Below are positions 1 to 9,289 of a stretch of 64,000 nucleotides of DNA, one piece after another; position 1 is the stretch's first letter; each line of letters opens with the position of its first letter. The notes beneath the pieces were generated by a model. The model was not told the DNA's origin and did no database searches. It worked only from the letters and a program-made list of their open reading frames with translations. The position numbers and the translations under genes were made by a program. Source of the DNA: Chryseobacterium fluminis. GTDB taxonomy: Bacteria; Bacteroidota; Bacteroidia; Flavobacteriales; Weeksellaceae. The stretch spans positions 4,898,001 through 4,962,000 of the forward strand of contig NZ_CP111121.1 of NCBI RefSeq assembly GCF_026314945.1, written 5' to 3'.

Positions 1-678
1 GATCAGACGATCATTGCAGAACTGAAATCTACAACGTTTTCAACCAATCAGGTTGAACAGGTTTCCACAAAAACACCGTATGCAAATCCCGGAAGAGGGT
101 TCAAAGTCGTGTTGGTAGATTTCGGTTCCAAGTTAGGAATTATCAGAGAATTATCTCAGAGAAACTGTGATATCATCGTGGTTTCGAATGATACGACAGC
201 AGAAGAAATCCTGTTGATGAATCCGGATGGAATCATGTTGTCCAACGGTCCCGGTGATCCGGAAGATAATCCAATGGCTTTGGAAATGATCCGCGGATTA
301 TTGGGAAAAGTGCCCATCTTCGGAATCTGTCTGGGACATCAGCTGATCGGCTTGGCCTGCGGGGCCAAAACATTCAAGCTGAAATTCGGGCACCGCGGAG
401 GAAATCACCCTGTTTTGGATCTGGAGAAAAACAAAGTAGCCATCACTTCTCAGAATCACGGGTATGCCGTAGATCAGGAAAGTTTAAGAGACACAGATTT
501 AATTGAAACTCATATTGCGCTGAATGACAGAACCAATGAAGGTCTGAAGCACAAAATTCACCCATGTTTCTCTGTTCAGTATCACCCGGAAGCAAGTCCC
601 GGCCCTGAAGATGCAAACTATCTATTCGATGATTTTATCCACATGATGGAGGACTTTAAGAATAAGAAGAATCAATAA
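1..678 (+). CDS. carA: carbamoyl-phosphate synthase small subunit, 5' end missing
   Basis: The reading frame is open from base 1, so the gene starts before the window and the GTG at 109 is an internal codon. The visible part is the class I glutamine amidotransferase domain. It has the nucleophile motif GICLGHQ and the His/Glu pair in [10 protein letters not shown]. The family enzyme hydrolyses glutamine and channels ammonia to CarB for carbamoyl phosphate, feeding arginine and pyrimidine synthesis. carB follows on the same strand after 332 bp, an unusually wide gap caused by inserted material. Confidence 0.96.
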   Translation, partial: DQTIIAELKSTTFSTNQVEQVSTKTPYANPGRGFKVVLVDFGSKLGIIRELSQRNCDIIVVSNDTTAEEILLMNPDGIMLSNGPGDPEDNPMALEMIRGLLGKVPIFGICLGHQLIGLACGAKTFKLKFGHRGGNHPVLDLEKNKVAITSQNHGYAVDQESLRDTDLIETHIALNDRTNEGLKHKIHPCFSVQYHPEASPGPEDANYLFDDFIHMMEDFKNKKNQ

Positions 679-719
679 GAAAGATTTCAGACATTAGACA
701 TCAGATAAAAGACTATTAC

Positions 720-869
720 ATGCATCATTTTGAGAAATTAATTTTTTGGCAGAAATCTATAGAACTTGCAAAAGAAGTTTATATCATTTGTGCTGATTTA
801 CCGAAAGATGAAAAATTTGGTTTGATTTCTCAGATTATAATATTCAACCCATTTCATAGGTTGTCGTAA
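720..869 (+). pseudogene. truncated four-helix-bundle (S23/IVS-family) protein fragment
   Basis: An ATG at 720 opens a 49-codon frame beginning MHHFEKLIFWQKSIELAKEV and reaching PKDEKFGLISQI. That matches the first third of the four-helix-bundle proteins related to those encoded in 23S rRNA intervening sequences, normally about 120 residues. The match ends exactly at SQI. The remaining codons come from the hairpin block that follows, so the gene looks cut by that element. The family assignment is from pattern recognition. Confidence 0.6.
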
Positions 870-1000
870 TGATTTAATTATCCAATCCATAGGTCTTACC
901 TAAGGTTATTAGGATTCAGCCACTTGGTGGCGAGGTAGACAAACAGAACCATGAAATGGTTCAACAATAATAGCCACGGATGAAATCCATGGAACAATAA
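845..1000. repeat. REP/BIME-like block of short hairpins
   Basis: Four short inverted repeats lie in a row: CAACCCAT-TTC-ATAGGTTG (845-863), GCCAC-TTG-GTGGC (919-931), GAACCAT-GAA-ATGGTTC (946-962) and CCACGGAT-GAA-ATCCATGG (974-992). Two share a GAA loop and one has the reverse complement TTC, so units lie in both orientations, as in bacterial interspersed mosaic elements. The block forms the leader of carB and joins the broken gene before it. I infer a REP-type element that may be mobilised by an IS200-like RAYT transposase elsewhere; none is in this window. Confidence 0.6.
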
Positions 1001-1010
1001 AAAGAAAAAA

Positions 1011-4000
1011 ATGAAAAGAAACGACATAAAAACAATTTTAGTAATCGGTTCGGGACCTATCATCATTGGTCAGGCGGCGGAATTTGATTACGCGGGAACG
1101 CAGGCTTGCCTGTCTTTGAAAGAAGAGGGATACAAGGTAATTTTGATTAATTCAAACCCTGCAACGATTATGACGGATGTGGAAATCGCGGACAAAGTAT
1201 ACATCGAGCCGATTTCACTTCAGTTTGTAAGTCATATCATCAGAAAAGAACGTCCGGATGCGCTTTTGCCTACTCTTGGAGGACAGACGGGTCTGAATAT
1301 GGCGGTAGAGCTTGAAAAATCGGGAATTCTTGAGGAATGTAAAGTTGAAGTGTTGGGAACGAAGCTTTCAGCGATCAACAGAGCTGAGGACAGAGATTTG
1401 TTCCGTGAACTGATGAGAGAACTGAACGAACCAGTTCCGGAATCAGACATCGTTAATACGGTAGAAGGGGCACTAAGGTTTGCTGATGAAATCGGATATC
1501 CTGTCATTGTTCGTCCTGCCTTTACCATGGGTGGAACAGGAGGTGGAATCGCTTCCAATGAAACAGAATTGAAAGAAATTTCCGAGTTGGGGTTAAAATA
1601 CAGCCCTGTGACCCAGTGTCTTATTGAAAAATCAATTGCAGGTTTCAAAGAAATTGAATATGAGGTAATGCGTGATGCAAACGACAACGCAATTGTGGTT
1701 TGTAACATGGAAAATATAGATCCGGTTGGCGTTCACACAGGAGATTCAATCGTTGTGGCCCCTTCTCAGACGCTTTCTGACAGAGAATATCAGTTGCTGA
1801 GAAATGCGTCACTGAAAATCATCAGAGCATTAGGAATCGAAGGCGGATGTAACGTACAGTTAGCCTTGGATCCTCACTCATTCGAATATTATATTATTGA
1901 GGTGAACCCAAGAGTTTCCCGTTCATCAGCTTTAGCATCAAAAGCCACAGGATATCCGATTGCGAAAATTGCTGCGAAAATTGCGGTTGGATTAACTCTT
2001 GATGAAATCATGAATCCGGTTACAGGAAAGACTTATGCCTGTTTCGAACCGGCCTTGGATTATGTGGTAACGAAATTCCCAAGATTCCCATTTGATAAAT
2101 TCGAAACGGCGGACAGAAGATTATCAACGCAAATGAAAGCAACGGGTGAAGTAATGGCCATCGGAAGAAATTTCGAGGAATCTTTACAGAAGGCAATCCG
2201 TTCTTTGGAAACCGGAATTAAACATATCGGTTTAAAAACTAAGCAAGCTGCAGCTCTTACGGCAGAAGAAATCGAAAGAAGGATCAGAGTGTGTGATGAC
2301 GAAAGGCTGTTCATCATTGGTGACGCTTTAAGAAGAGGTTACGATTGGGAGCAAATCGTGGAATGGAGTAAAATCGATAAATTTTTCATCTGGAAGATCA
2401 AAAAATTAATTGATTTTGAAAAAGTGATTGCTGAAAATAAGTTTAACAAAGAAACTTTACTGGAAGCTAAAAAATTAGGTTTTGCTGATGTCAATATTGC
2501 CGTTCTCTGGGACGTGACAGAACGCGAAATCTTCGATTTCAGAAAAGAAAACGGAGTGATGCCGGTGTACAAAATGGTAGATACCTGCGCTGCTGAATTC
2601 GAATCTGAAACACCCTATTTCTACGGAACCTATGAAGAAGAAAACGAAAGTGTTGCTTCTGATAAAGAAAAAATCATTGTTTTAGGTTCCGGGCCAATCA
2701 GAATTGGACAGGGAGTAGAGTTTGATTATGCGACCGTTCACTCGGTTTGGGCCATCAAAGAAATGGGTTATGAAGCGATTATCATCAACAATAATCCTGA
2801 AACGGTGTCTACAGACTTCTCGATTTCAGATAAATTATACTTTGAGCCGTTAACGGAAGAAGATGTAATGAACATCATCGATCTCGAAAAACCAAAAGGG
2901 GTTGTCGTTCAGTTCGGAGGTCAGACAGCGATTAACTTAGCGGATAAACTGGCTTCTCACGGCGTTCAGATTTTAGGAACAACGCTGGAAGATTTAGACA
3001 GAGCTGAAAACCGGGATAAATTTGAAAAAGCCCTTCAGGAAATGGGAATTCCTCAGCCTTTAGGAAAAACTTCTACCTCAAAAGAGGAAGCGATTGTAAT
3101 TGCCAACGAAATTGGGTATCCGGTTTTAGTCCGTCCAAGTTACGTTTTGGGAGGCAGAGCCATGGAAATTGTTTATACAGAAGCGGAATTGGCCCATTAT
3201 ATGGAGTTCGCGGTAGAGGCAAGTCCTGATCAGCCGATTTTAGTGGATAAATATATGGTCGGAAAAGAGATCGAAGTTGATGCCATCTGTGATGGTGAAA
3301 CCGTGATCATTCCGGGAATTATGGAACACATCGAAAGAGCGGGAGTTCACTCCGGAGACTCCATTGCAGTATATCCTCCTCAGAATATCTCACAAAGCGA
3401 AATCGAAACGTTGGTAGATTATACCCAAAGACTGGCTAAGGGATTGAATGTTATCGGTCTGATGAATATTCAGTACGTTCTTTTCGAAGGAAACGTATAT
3501 GTGATCGAGGTAAATCCACGTTCGTCAAGAACCGTTCCTTTCTTATCGAAAATCACAGAAGTTCCGATGGCGAACCTGGCTACGAAAGCCATTTTAGGTA
3601 AAAAACTGACCGATCTGGGCTATAAAAACGGATTAGTACCTAACAAAGAAGGTGTTTTTGTAAAAGTTCCTGTATTCTCTTTCTCAAAATTAACGAAAGT
3701 TGACATCTCTCTAGGCCCTGAAATGAAGTCTACAGGAGAAGTAATGGGGAAAGACACGACTTTAGAAAAAGCTTTATACAAAGGATTGGTTGCCGCAGGA
3801 AGAAAAGTTCCGATGCACGGATCAATTTTATTCACGGTAGCGGATAAACACAAGCAGGAAGCGGCTGACTTAGCGGCAAGATTCCATGAAGTTGGTTTCA
3901 GGATCTGGGCTACGGAAGGAACAGCAAAGTTCTTCGAAGAAAAAGGTATTCCTTGTAAAATCGGATACAAAATAGGAGAGGAGAGTGTCAACCTGATCGA

Positions 4001-4190
4001 CCTGATTCAGAAAGGAAAGGTTCAGTATGTTGTGAATACGACGACCAAAGGAAAACAGGCGGAAAGAGACGGCTTCCAGATCAGAAGAATGAGTGTGGAA
4101 AACGGTGTTCCTTGTTTAACCTCGATGGATACTGTTGAAGCTATCCTGAAAGTTATCGAAAGCATGAGCTTCAAGATGGAGACGATGTAA
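1011..4190 (+). CDS. carB: carbamoyl-phosphate synthase large subunit
   Basis: 1059 residues, close to the usual 1070. The two homologous halves are plain: [12 protein letters not shown] near residue 26 and [12 protein letters not shown] in the second half, each with an ATP-grasp domain ending in a VNPR motif ([20 protein letters not shown]). The C-terminus is the MGS-like allosteric domain. It makes carbamoyl phosphate from bicarbonate, ATP and CarA-derived ammonia. The ATG is preceded by AAAGAAAAAA rather than a strong Shine-Dalgarno, normal for this phylum. Confidence 0.97.
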   Translation: MKRNDIKTILVIGSGPIIIGQAAEFDYAGTQACLSLKEEGYKVILINSNPATIMTDVEIADKVYIEPISLQFVSHIIRKERPDALLPTLGGQTGLNMAVELEKSGILEECKVEVLGTKLSAINRAEDRDLFRELMRELNEPVPESDIVNTVEGALRFADEIGYPVIVRPAFTMGGTGGGIASNETELKEISELGLKYSPVTQCLIEKSIAGFKEIEYEVMRDANDNAIVVCNMENIDPVGVHTGDSIVVAPSQTLSDREYQLLRNASLKIIRALGIEGGCNVQLALDPHSFEYYIIEVNPRVSRSSALASKATGYPIAKIAAKIAVGLTLDEIMNPVTGKTYACFEPALDYVVTKFPRFPFDKFETADRRLSTQMKATGEVMAIGRNFEESLQKAIRSLETGIKHIGLKTKQAAALTAEEIERRIRVCDDERLFIIGDALRRGYDWEQIVEWSKIDKFFIWKIKKLIDFEKVIAENKFNKETLLEAKKLGFADVNIAVLWDVTEREIFDFRKENGVMPVYKMVDTCAAEFESETPYFYGTYEEENESVASDKEKIIVLGSGPIRIGQGVEFDYATVHSVWAIKEMGYEAIIINNNPETVSTDFSISDKLYFEPLTEEDVMNIIDLEKPKGVVVQFGGQTAINLADKLASHGVQILGTTLEDLDRAENRDKFEKALQEMGIPQPLGKTSTSKEEAIVIANEIGYPVLVRPSYVLGGRAMEIVYTEAELAHYMEFAVEASPDQPILVDKYMVGKEIEVDAICDGETVIIPGIMEHIERAGVHSGDSIAVYPPQNISQSEIETLVDYTQRLAKGLNVIGLMNIQYVLFEGNVYVIEVNPRSSRTVPFLSKITEVPMANLATKAILGKKLTDLGYKNGLVPNKEGVFVKVPVFSFSKLTKVDISLGPEMKSTGEVMGKDTTLEKALYKGLVAAGRKVPMHGSILFTVADKHKQEAADLAARFHEVGFRIWATEGTAKFFEEKGIPCKIGYKIGEESVNLIDLIQKGKVQYVVNTTTKGKQAERDGFQIRRMSVENGVPCLTSMDTVEAILKVIESMSFKMETM

Positions 4191-4211
4191 TTTCCGGATT
4201 AAAATATTTTT

Positions 4212-4242
4212 AAACCTCGTAAGTATCTTACGGGGTTTTTTT
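4212..4242 (+). terminator. intrinsic terminator after carB
   Basis: AACCTCGTAAG-TAT-CTTACGGGGTT forms an 11-bp stem with one G-T pair, followed by seven T. Confidence 0.85.
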
Positions 4243-4262
4243 GTAAGTTTAAGGTATTTATA

Positions 4263-4280
4263 AATAGGTAATTACCTATT
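4263..4280. promoter_or_regulatory. perfect 18-bp palindrome, function unknown
   Basis: AATAGGTAATTACCTATT is a perfect palindrome followed by four more T. It could be an operator for the gene starting at 4455 or a weak second terminator for carB. Nothing else in the window repeats it. Confidence 0.4.
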
Positions 4281-4411
4281 TTTTAGCATGTTAGTAATTG
4301 AAGAATCGCTTGCTAGTTAAAGATCATTGTATTTTTAAATAAATAATATTAAGTAATAAATGGAAAATATCGGAAACTTAGATAAAGCAAAAATACTTGT
4401 CCATTTTTCGG

Positions 4412-4443
4412 TTGTATACAGAAGGCTATAAATATTAGTTTTG
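4412..4443 (+). promoter_or_regulatory. Bacteroidota-type promoter
   Basis: TTG at 4412-4414, a 21-bp spacer and TAGTTTTG at 4436-4443 fit the TTG-N19-21-TAnnTTTG consensus of the phylum's primary sigma factor. The start codon is only 11 bp downstream, so the transcript would have a very short leader. Confidence 0.6.
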
Positions 4444-4454
4444 TAAAAAAAAGA

Positions 4455-5232
4455 ATGACAAATAGTAAGCTTTTCAGAGAACTCCATAAAAATGCCGACC
4501 CGTTATTACTGGGCAACGTATGGAATCCGCAGAGTGCCGGGATCTATGAGAAACTGGGATATCAGGCCGTGGCAACTTCCAGTTCGGCTGTTGCCCACAG
4601 TTTAGGATATGAAGATGGTGAAAATATGACATTTGATGAATATTTTTATATGATTGATCGGATTTTAAAATCAGTATCAATACCCCTGACTGTAGACCTT
4701 GAAGGAGGTTATGGAACTAATGCTGATGACATTGCTTCCAATATTCTGAAGCTTGCAGAATCGGGGGGTGGGAATTAATATTGAAGACAGCATCATGGCC
4801 AATGGAGTTAGAAATATGGCAGATAAAGAGGTTTTTTATGAAAAGCTGTCAGCGGTCATGCTGAAAATAAACGAAAAAGCGGTGGATATTTTTATCAACC
4901 TGAGAACTGATCCGTTTTTATTAGGAGTAAAAGATCCTGTAAAAGAGACTCTTGAAAGAATAAAATTATTTGAAAAAACAGGAATTGATGGTGTTTTTGT
5001 TCCCTGCATTACGGCTGAAGAAGATATTAAAACCATCGTCAAAGCAACGAAACTTCCGGTTAACGTAATGGCTATGCCCGAATTGCCGGATTTCAGTACA
5101 TTGAAAAAATTGGGAGTTAAAAGAATTTCTTCCGGTAATTTTGCGAATGAATATATGTATAAAAAATTAGAGGAAAAAGGACGGGAAATTATAGAGAAGA
5201 ACAACTTTTCACCCATTTTTGTATCATCATGA
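4455..5232 (+). pseudogene. isocitrate lyase/PEP mutase-family protein, one-base frameshift
   Basis: Two overlapping frames together give a normal-length (about 258 aa) member of the isocitrate lyase/PEP phosphonomutase superfamily. The first frame (4455-4778) carries LLGNVWNPQSAG and the metal-site motif DLEGGYG. The second continues with GINIEDS and ends at 5232. The break is at a run of six G (4763-4768). With five G the join reads ESGVGINIEDS. This is therefore either a sequencing indel or a recent inactivation. The family catalyses C-C or P-C bond chemistry on small keto acids; the substrate is not predictable. The stop overlaps the next gene's ATG. Confidence 0.8.
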
Positions 5233-6272
5233 AACTGACAGCAGACAGAATGTATCAGGCATCTTTGGATAAGGATTCTTCATTTGAAGGAACCTACTGG
5301 ATGGCTGTAAAAACCACCGGAATATTTTGCCGCCCGACTTGTACGGCCAGAAAGCCGAAGAGAGAAAACGTAGAATTTTTTCTTAGCGTACAGGAAGCAC
5401 TTGATAAAGGGTACAGAGCCTGTAAAGTATGTAAACCTCTGGAAAAACTGAACGAAACGCCTCCCTATATTCAGAAACTATTATCGGAGCTGGCCGAGGA
5501 TCTGTCGCTGAAAATAAAAGATGCAGATCTTTCAGAAAGAAATATAGAACCCGTAACCCTTCGCCGTTGGTTCCTGAAAAATCATGGCATGACGTTTCAG
5601 GCATTTCAGAGAGAATTCCGGATGAGTGCAGCTTTTAAGAAGATAAAAAAGGGCGAAAGCATATTGGAAACGGCTTTAGATTCAGGATATGAAAGTTTAA
5701 GCGGTTTTAATGAACGATTTAAAAATGTCCTTGGAGCTTCGCCCAAAAACAGTAAAATACAGACAGTTATTGACCTTAAAAGAATAGAGACGCCTCTCGG
5801 AACCATGTACGCCTGTGCCGTAGAAGAGGGAATCTGCCTGCTTGAATTTACAGACCGGAAGAATATGGACAAACAGTTCAGGTCCTTATCCACAGCTCTG
5901 AATGCGGAGATCATACAGGGAGAAAACAGACATTTCGGACAGCTTGAAGAGGAATTAAAAGAATACTTTGAAGGCAGAAGAGAAAAATTTGATGTTCCTT
6001 TATATATTACGGGAACAGAATTTCAGAAAAAAACCTGGCAGTTATTAAGAGAAATCCCGATAGGGGAAACACGGACTTACAGACAGCAGTCCGAATTTTT
6101 AGGAAATCCGAAAGCAATCCGTGCTGTCGGGACAGCCAATGGGATCAATAAGATGGCCATTTTAATTCCCTGCCACCGGGTCATCGGTTCGAATGGTGAA
6201 CTGGTAGGTTATGCAGGGGGCATCTGGAGAAAACAAAAATTATTGGAATTGGAGAAGGCTGTTTTATTTTGA
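5229..6272 (+). CDS. ada: bifunctional Ada-type regulator / O6-methylguanine-DNA methyltransferase
   Basis: 347 residues with the full Ada architecture. The N-terminal methylphosphotriester domain has zinc cysteines at 34, 38, 65 and 68 (GIFCRPTC and CKVC). An AraC-type helix-turn-helix lies in the middle, and the C-terminal methyltransferase has the acceptor cysteine in PCHRVIG near residue 315. The family repairs alkylated DNA suicidally and, once methylated on the N-terminal cysteine, activates the adaptive response. It overlaps the preceding gene by ATGA, which suggests translational coupling. Confidence 0.95.
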   Translation: MKLTADRMYQASLDKDSSFEGTYWMAVKTTGIFCRPTCTARKPKRENVEFFLSVQEALDKGYRACKVCKPLEKLNETPPYIQKLLSELAEDLSLKIKDADLSERNIEPVTLRRWFLKNHGMTFQAFQREFRMSAAFKKIKKGESILETALDSGYESLSGFNERFKNVLGASPKNSKIQTVIDLKRIETPLGTMYACAVEEGICLLEFTDRKNMDKQFRSLSTALNAEIIQGENRHFGQLEEELKEYFEGRREKFDVPLYITGTEFQKKTWQLLREIPIGETRTYRQQSEFLGNPKAIRAVGTANGINKMAILIPCHRVIGSNGELVGYAGGIWRKQKLLELEKAVLF

Positions 6273-6299
6273 TTTCGTAATTTTAAACAAAAATTACAC

Positions 6300-6905
6300 G
6301 TGAAAAAGTTACTATTTGCACTTTGCCTATCAGCTTCAGCCTTCAGTTTTGCCCAGGATTATTCTGTACCGGCAGCGAGCCCGCGTCAGAAAGTAGAACA
6401 GCAGTTCTCGATGTCTAAAATTTCTGTAGATTACGGAAGACCGGGAGTAAAGGGGCGTAAAATCTTTGGGGAACTGGTTCCTTACGGACAGGTTTGGAGA
6501 GCGGGTGCTAACTCATCTACAAAAATTACGTTCGGACAGTCTGTGAACTTCGGCGGAAAAGTGGTGCCTGCAGGAACGTACGGATTATTTATTGTTCCGA
6601 CAGAAAAAGAATGGAAAGTGATCTTAAACAAAGATTTCCAGCAGTGGGGTGCGTATACGTACGATCCGAAGCAGGATGTAGTGGATGTTACAGTGCCTGT
6701 TAATAAGCTGGCAGACAAACAGGAATGGTTTGAAATTACTTTAAATCCAACCGGCGAAAACACCGGGAATCTTGTCATTAAATGGGATATGGCTCAGGCA
6801 GAGATCGCTTTAAAACCTTCAAGTCCGGAAGCGGTGACGAAGATTGCCGATAAACTGAAAGAAATTAAAAAAATAGAGTCTGATGCTGCGAAAGCAAAAA
6901 GCTAA
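6300..6905 (+). CDS. DUF2911 domain protein, exported
   Basis: 201 residues starting at GTG. A typical signal peptide (MKKLLFALCLSASAFSFAQ) is followed by SPRQKVEQQF and VDYGRPGVKGRKIFGELVPY, the conserved core of DUF2911. That domain is common in Bacteroidota and has no established function. The C-terminal tail is charged and probably helical. It lies 27 bp after ada on the same strand but is unlikely to be functionally related. Confidence 0.85.
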   Translation: MKKLLFALCLSASAFSFAQDYSVPAASPRQKVEQQFSMSKISVDYGRPGVKGRKIFGELVPYGQVWRAGANSSTKITFGQSVNFGGKVVPAGTYGLFIVPTEKEWKVILNKDFQQWGAYTYDPKQDVVDVTVPVNKLADKQEWFEITLNPTGENTGNLVIKWDMAQAEIALKPSSPEAVTKIADKLKEIKKIESDAAKAKS

Positions 6906-6949
6906 AACATAGGCATCGTACATCTTATTCTGAATAAAATATACTGAAA

Positions 6950-7465
6950 ATGAATTTTTCTGTTCAACCTGTTCTGGAAAATGAAGAATATCAATTGATC
7001 CCCTTACAGCAAGGGGATTTTGAATCTTTATATGCAGTGGCCTCCGATCCTGAAGTTTGGGAACAGCATCCCAATAAAGACCGTTATCAGCAGGAAGTTT
7101 TTAAAAACTTTTTTAAAGGCGCTATGGAAAGCAAAGGCGCTTTTAAGATTGTCGAAAAATCAACCGGGGATGTATTGGGAAGCACCCGTTTTTATGACTA
7201 TGATGAAAGCGGAAACCGTATTTTTATAGGATATACTTTCTATGGAAAAAAATCCTGGGGCAAAGGAATCAATCCTCAGATTAAAAAACTTATGCTCGAC
7301 TACATTTTTCAGTTTGTGGATAAAGTGCATTTCCATATCGGGAAAGAAAATTTCCGATCCCAGACTGCACTGGAAAGATTGGGCGGACAAAAAGTGGCAG
7401 AAGAGGAAGTAGCCTACTTTGGCGAGCCTACGAGAACCAATTTTGTTTATGAAATCAAAAAATAA
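6950..7465 (+). CDS. GNAT-family N-acetyltransferase
   Basis: 171 residues. It looks like the RimJ/RimL-type GNAT branch: an N-terminal strand-rich part (YQLIPLQQGDFESLYAVASDP), an acceptor-side sheet (GSTRFYDYDESGNRIFIGYTF) and a C-terminal helix with NFRSQTALERLGGQKV, where the family binds acetyl-CoA and closes the fold. The acceptor could be a small molecule or a protein N-terminus. A cupin gene follows after 11 bp, so the two are probably co-transcribed. Confidence 0.85.
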   Translation: MNFSVQPVLENEEYQLIPLQQGDFESLYAVASDPEVWEQHPNKDRYQQEVFKNFFKGAMESKGAFKIVEKSTGDVLGSTRFYDYDESGNRIFIGYTFYGKKSWGKGINPQIKKLMLDYIFQFVDKVHFHIGKENFRSQTALERLGGQKVAEEEVAYFGEPTRTNFVYEIKK

Positions 7466-7476
7466 ACCTTCCTGAA

Positions 7477-7842
7477 ATGAAAAAATATAAAATTCAGAAA
7501 TCTCCATTCATTGTTCCCACCACAGACGGAAAGCTGATCGAAGAGCATTGGGGAAACTCTACCCGTAATTCCGATATCTCAATCGCTCATATGGTTGCCC
7601 CTCCGGGGTGGAGTGAGCCGCACCAGACCCCTCAGTTTGATGAATATACCCTGATCATTTCAGGTAAAAAACAATTTGAAATTGATGGAGAAGTTGTGAT
7701 TTTGGAAAAGGGGCAAAGTATTTTGGTAGAAAAAGGTGCCCGGGTGCGTTACAGCAATCCGTTCTCTGAATCTTGCGAATATGTTGCCATTTGTCTTCCT
7801 GCGTTCTCGATGGATTTGGTGAATAGAGAAGAAGGAAATTAA
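7477..7842 (+). CDS. small cupin-domain protein
   Basis: 121 residues forming a single cupin barrel. Motif 1 is seen around PPGWSEPHQTPQFDEYTLIISG and motif 2 around GQSILVEKGARVRYSNP. The metal ligands appear incomplete compared with classic cupins (one clear His in motif 1), so a binding or sensing role is as likely as catalysis. It is probably co-transcribed with the acetyltransferase upstream. Confidence 0.8.
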   Translation: MKKYKIQKSPFIVPTTDGKLIEEHWGNSTRNSDISIAHMVAPPGWSEPHQTPQFDEYTLIISGKKQFEIDGEVVILEKGQSILVEKGARVRYSNPFSESCEYVAICLPAFSMDLVNREEGN

Positions 7843-7844
7843 TA

Positions 7845-8083
7845 ATAGCAACCCAAATTTGTCCAAAATGTAAAAATGACTCTTTTACTTGGAGTATGGA
7901 CGATGATTCAAAATTAACAAATTGGGGTTGTTACCATTGTCGTTATCATGCAAAGGAAAATGAACTTGATGAAAGTAACTGCGAGAGTTGTGGCAACAAA
8001 ACAAAAATCAAACTGAAAGACAGCGAAACTGAATATGGGTGGGTTGCCGTTGTAATAAAATTACTCTAATTGAAATATACTGA
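7845..8083 (+). pseudogene. small zinc-ribbon protein, frameshifted and without an ATG
   Basis: The frame from 7845 encodes three cysteine pairs in order (CPKC, CYHC, CESC) and runs to YGWVAVV before a stop at 8067. In the adjacent frame the sequence continues CRCNKITLIEIY to a TGA at 8081, supplying the fourth pair. One extra G in the GGG at 8041-8043 would join them as YGWGCRCNK. No ATG precedes the first pair; the codon where one is expected reads ATA. It looks like a recently broken two-ribbon protein of about 79 residues. Confidence 0.6.
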
Positions 8084-8148
8084 AATAGCATTTTTGTCAT
8101 TTTGGAAGCACCGAAGCTAATTGAAGAATCTACACAATATTTTATAAA

Positions 8149-8242
8149 GATGCTTCGACGAGCTCAGCATGACATCGCTGAAAATGAACTTTCAAATAAG
8201 ATTTCAGTATTAGAAATGTCATGCTGAGCCTGTCGAAGCATC
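8149..8242. repeat. large inverted repeat of the GATGCTTCGAC...GCATGACAT type
   Basis: The 27-bp arms at 8149-8175 and 8216-8242 are inverted copies with two mismatches. They enclose a 40-bp loop and lie between convergent genes. Each arm contains GATGCTTCGAC and CTCAGCATGACAT, a sequence I recognise as a widespread intergenic repeat of Bacteroidota. It probably also stops transcription from both sides. Confidence 0.7.
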
Positions 8243-8259
8243 CACGTTAATTCAAAAAT

Positions 8260-9003
8260 TTATTTCAAAATTTCCTTCAGAAACATCAGCGTATGATTCC
8301 AGGCCCTTTTAGCCATCACAGCATTATAATCCGGTGATTTTGGATCTGTAAACGTATGTTTGGAATGCGCGTAAGTAATAATTTGCCAGTCTGCATTTCC
8401 TTCATTCATCTCTTTGATCAGATTATGGTAATCCTCCGGTGTTACGCTCTGGTCATCCGCGGGATTTTCAACTAAGATTTTGGTAGAAATAGCTCCGTTT
8501 TTTCTCGCCTGATCTTTCCCAATGCTGCCGTGAATGGAAACTACTCCCACTACAGGAAGACTTCCACGCGCAGATTCCAGTGCACCGGTTCCTCCGAAAC
8601 AATACCCGATTACTGCGATTTTATCAGAAACGGCACCATTTTTCTTAAGCTGTTCCAGGGCAAGAGAAATCCTCTTCTGGTACGCTTCAAAGTTCTGTTT
8701 GTAATAGCCTGCCGCTTTACCTGCCGCTGCATTATCAGAAGGAATATTTCCTTCGCCGTAGATGTCTGCAACAAAAGCAATGTAGCCCTGTTTTTCAAGT
8801 TCGGCAGCAGCGGTTTTCGCTTCGTCATCAATACCTTTCCACGCCGGCAAAATTAAAACTCCCGGAAGTTTTTTTCCCGCATTGGAAGTTAACAGACCAT
8901 TAAGCTTTTGGTCACCGTCCTGGTAAGAAACCGACTTAAGCTTCTGACTGAACAATGATCCCGACGCCATAAAAAATGCAGATAATACTATTGTACGTAT
9001 CAT
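8260..9003 (-). CDS. dienelactone hydrolase-family protein, exported
   Basis: 247 residues. A signal peptide (MIRTIVLSAFFMASGSLFSQ) precedes an alpha/beta hydrolase with the nucleophile elbow GYCFGG, which has cysteine in place of serine as in dienelactone hydrolases. An aspartate in NPADDQSVTP and the histidine in AHSKHTFTDP complete the triad. The natural substrate is unknown; the export signal suggests a periplasmic or surface role. A structured motif lies 26 bp upstream of the start. Confidence 0.9.
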   Translation of the reverse strand: MIRTIVLSAFFMASGSLFSQKLKSVSYQDGDQKLNGLLTSNAGKKLPGVLILPAWKGIDDEAKTAAAELEKQGYIAFVADIYGEGNIPSDNAAAGKAAGYYKQNFEAYQKRISLALEQLKKNGAVSDKIAVIGYCFGGTGALESARGSLPVVGVVSIHGSIGKDQARKNGAISTKILVENPADDQSVTPEDYHNLIKEMNEGNADWQIITYAHSKHTFTDPKSPDYNAVMAKRAWNHTLMFLKEILK

Positions 9004-9029
9004 ATATTTTGTAATTTAAGTTATTATAA

Positions 9030-9111
9030 GGAGCTTCTTCCCGCTTTCCGTTCCAATCTTTTTTTTACAAAAAAAGGATTTCCTCTTCAATCGGGGCTAG
9101 GGTTTCTGACC
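9030..9111 (-). ncRNA. candidate structured RNA in the leader of the dienelactone hydrolase gene
   Basis: Read on the minus strand, this 82-nt stretch contains CTAGCCCCGATTGAAG, then an inner hairpin (9055-9080: AATC and seven U pairing with seven A and GATT), then ACGGAAAGCGGGAAGAAGCTCC. The flanking CCCG and CGGG (9092-9095 and 9040-9043) can close a multi-stem structure. I recognise the CTAGCCCCGAT...GGAAAGCGGGA...AGCTCC pattern as recurrent in Flavobacteriia. It may correspond to the Flavo-1 RNA motif, but I could not check that. Confidence 0.4.
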
Positions 9112-9289
9112 TATAAACAAGCCTTTCCATCCCGAAGTCATGTAAGTTTATTTTAAAGGATCTGACCGTGAAATGCTATATCGCGTCTCAACCGTCTTTT
9201 TGATCATCAATCTGTTCGCTGTGAACGATAAATCCGGTATCTAAATTAATAAAAATAACTTATAATCGTTATGAATACAGCAGTATAAT

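Noticed and set aside
1232..3991. Several minus-strand frames inside carB
   Set aside because: They are shadows of a strongly coding gene, rich in serine and leucine as antisense frames usually are.
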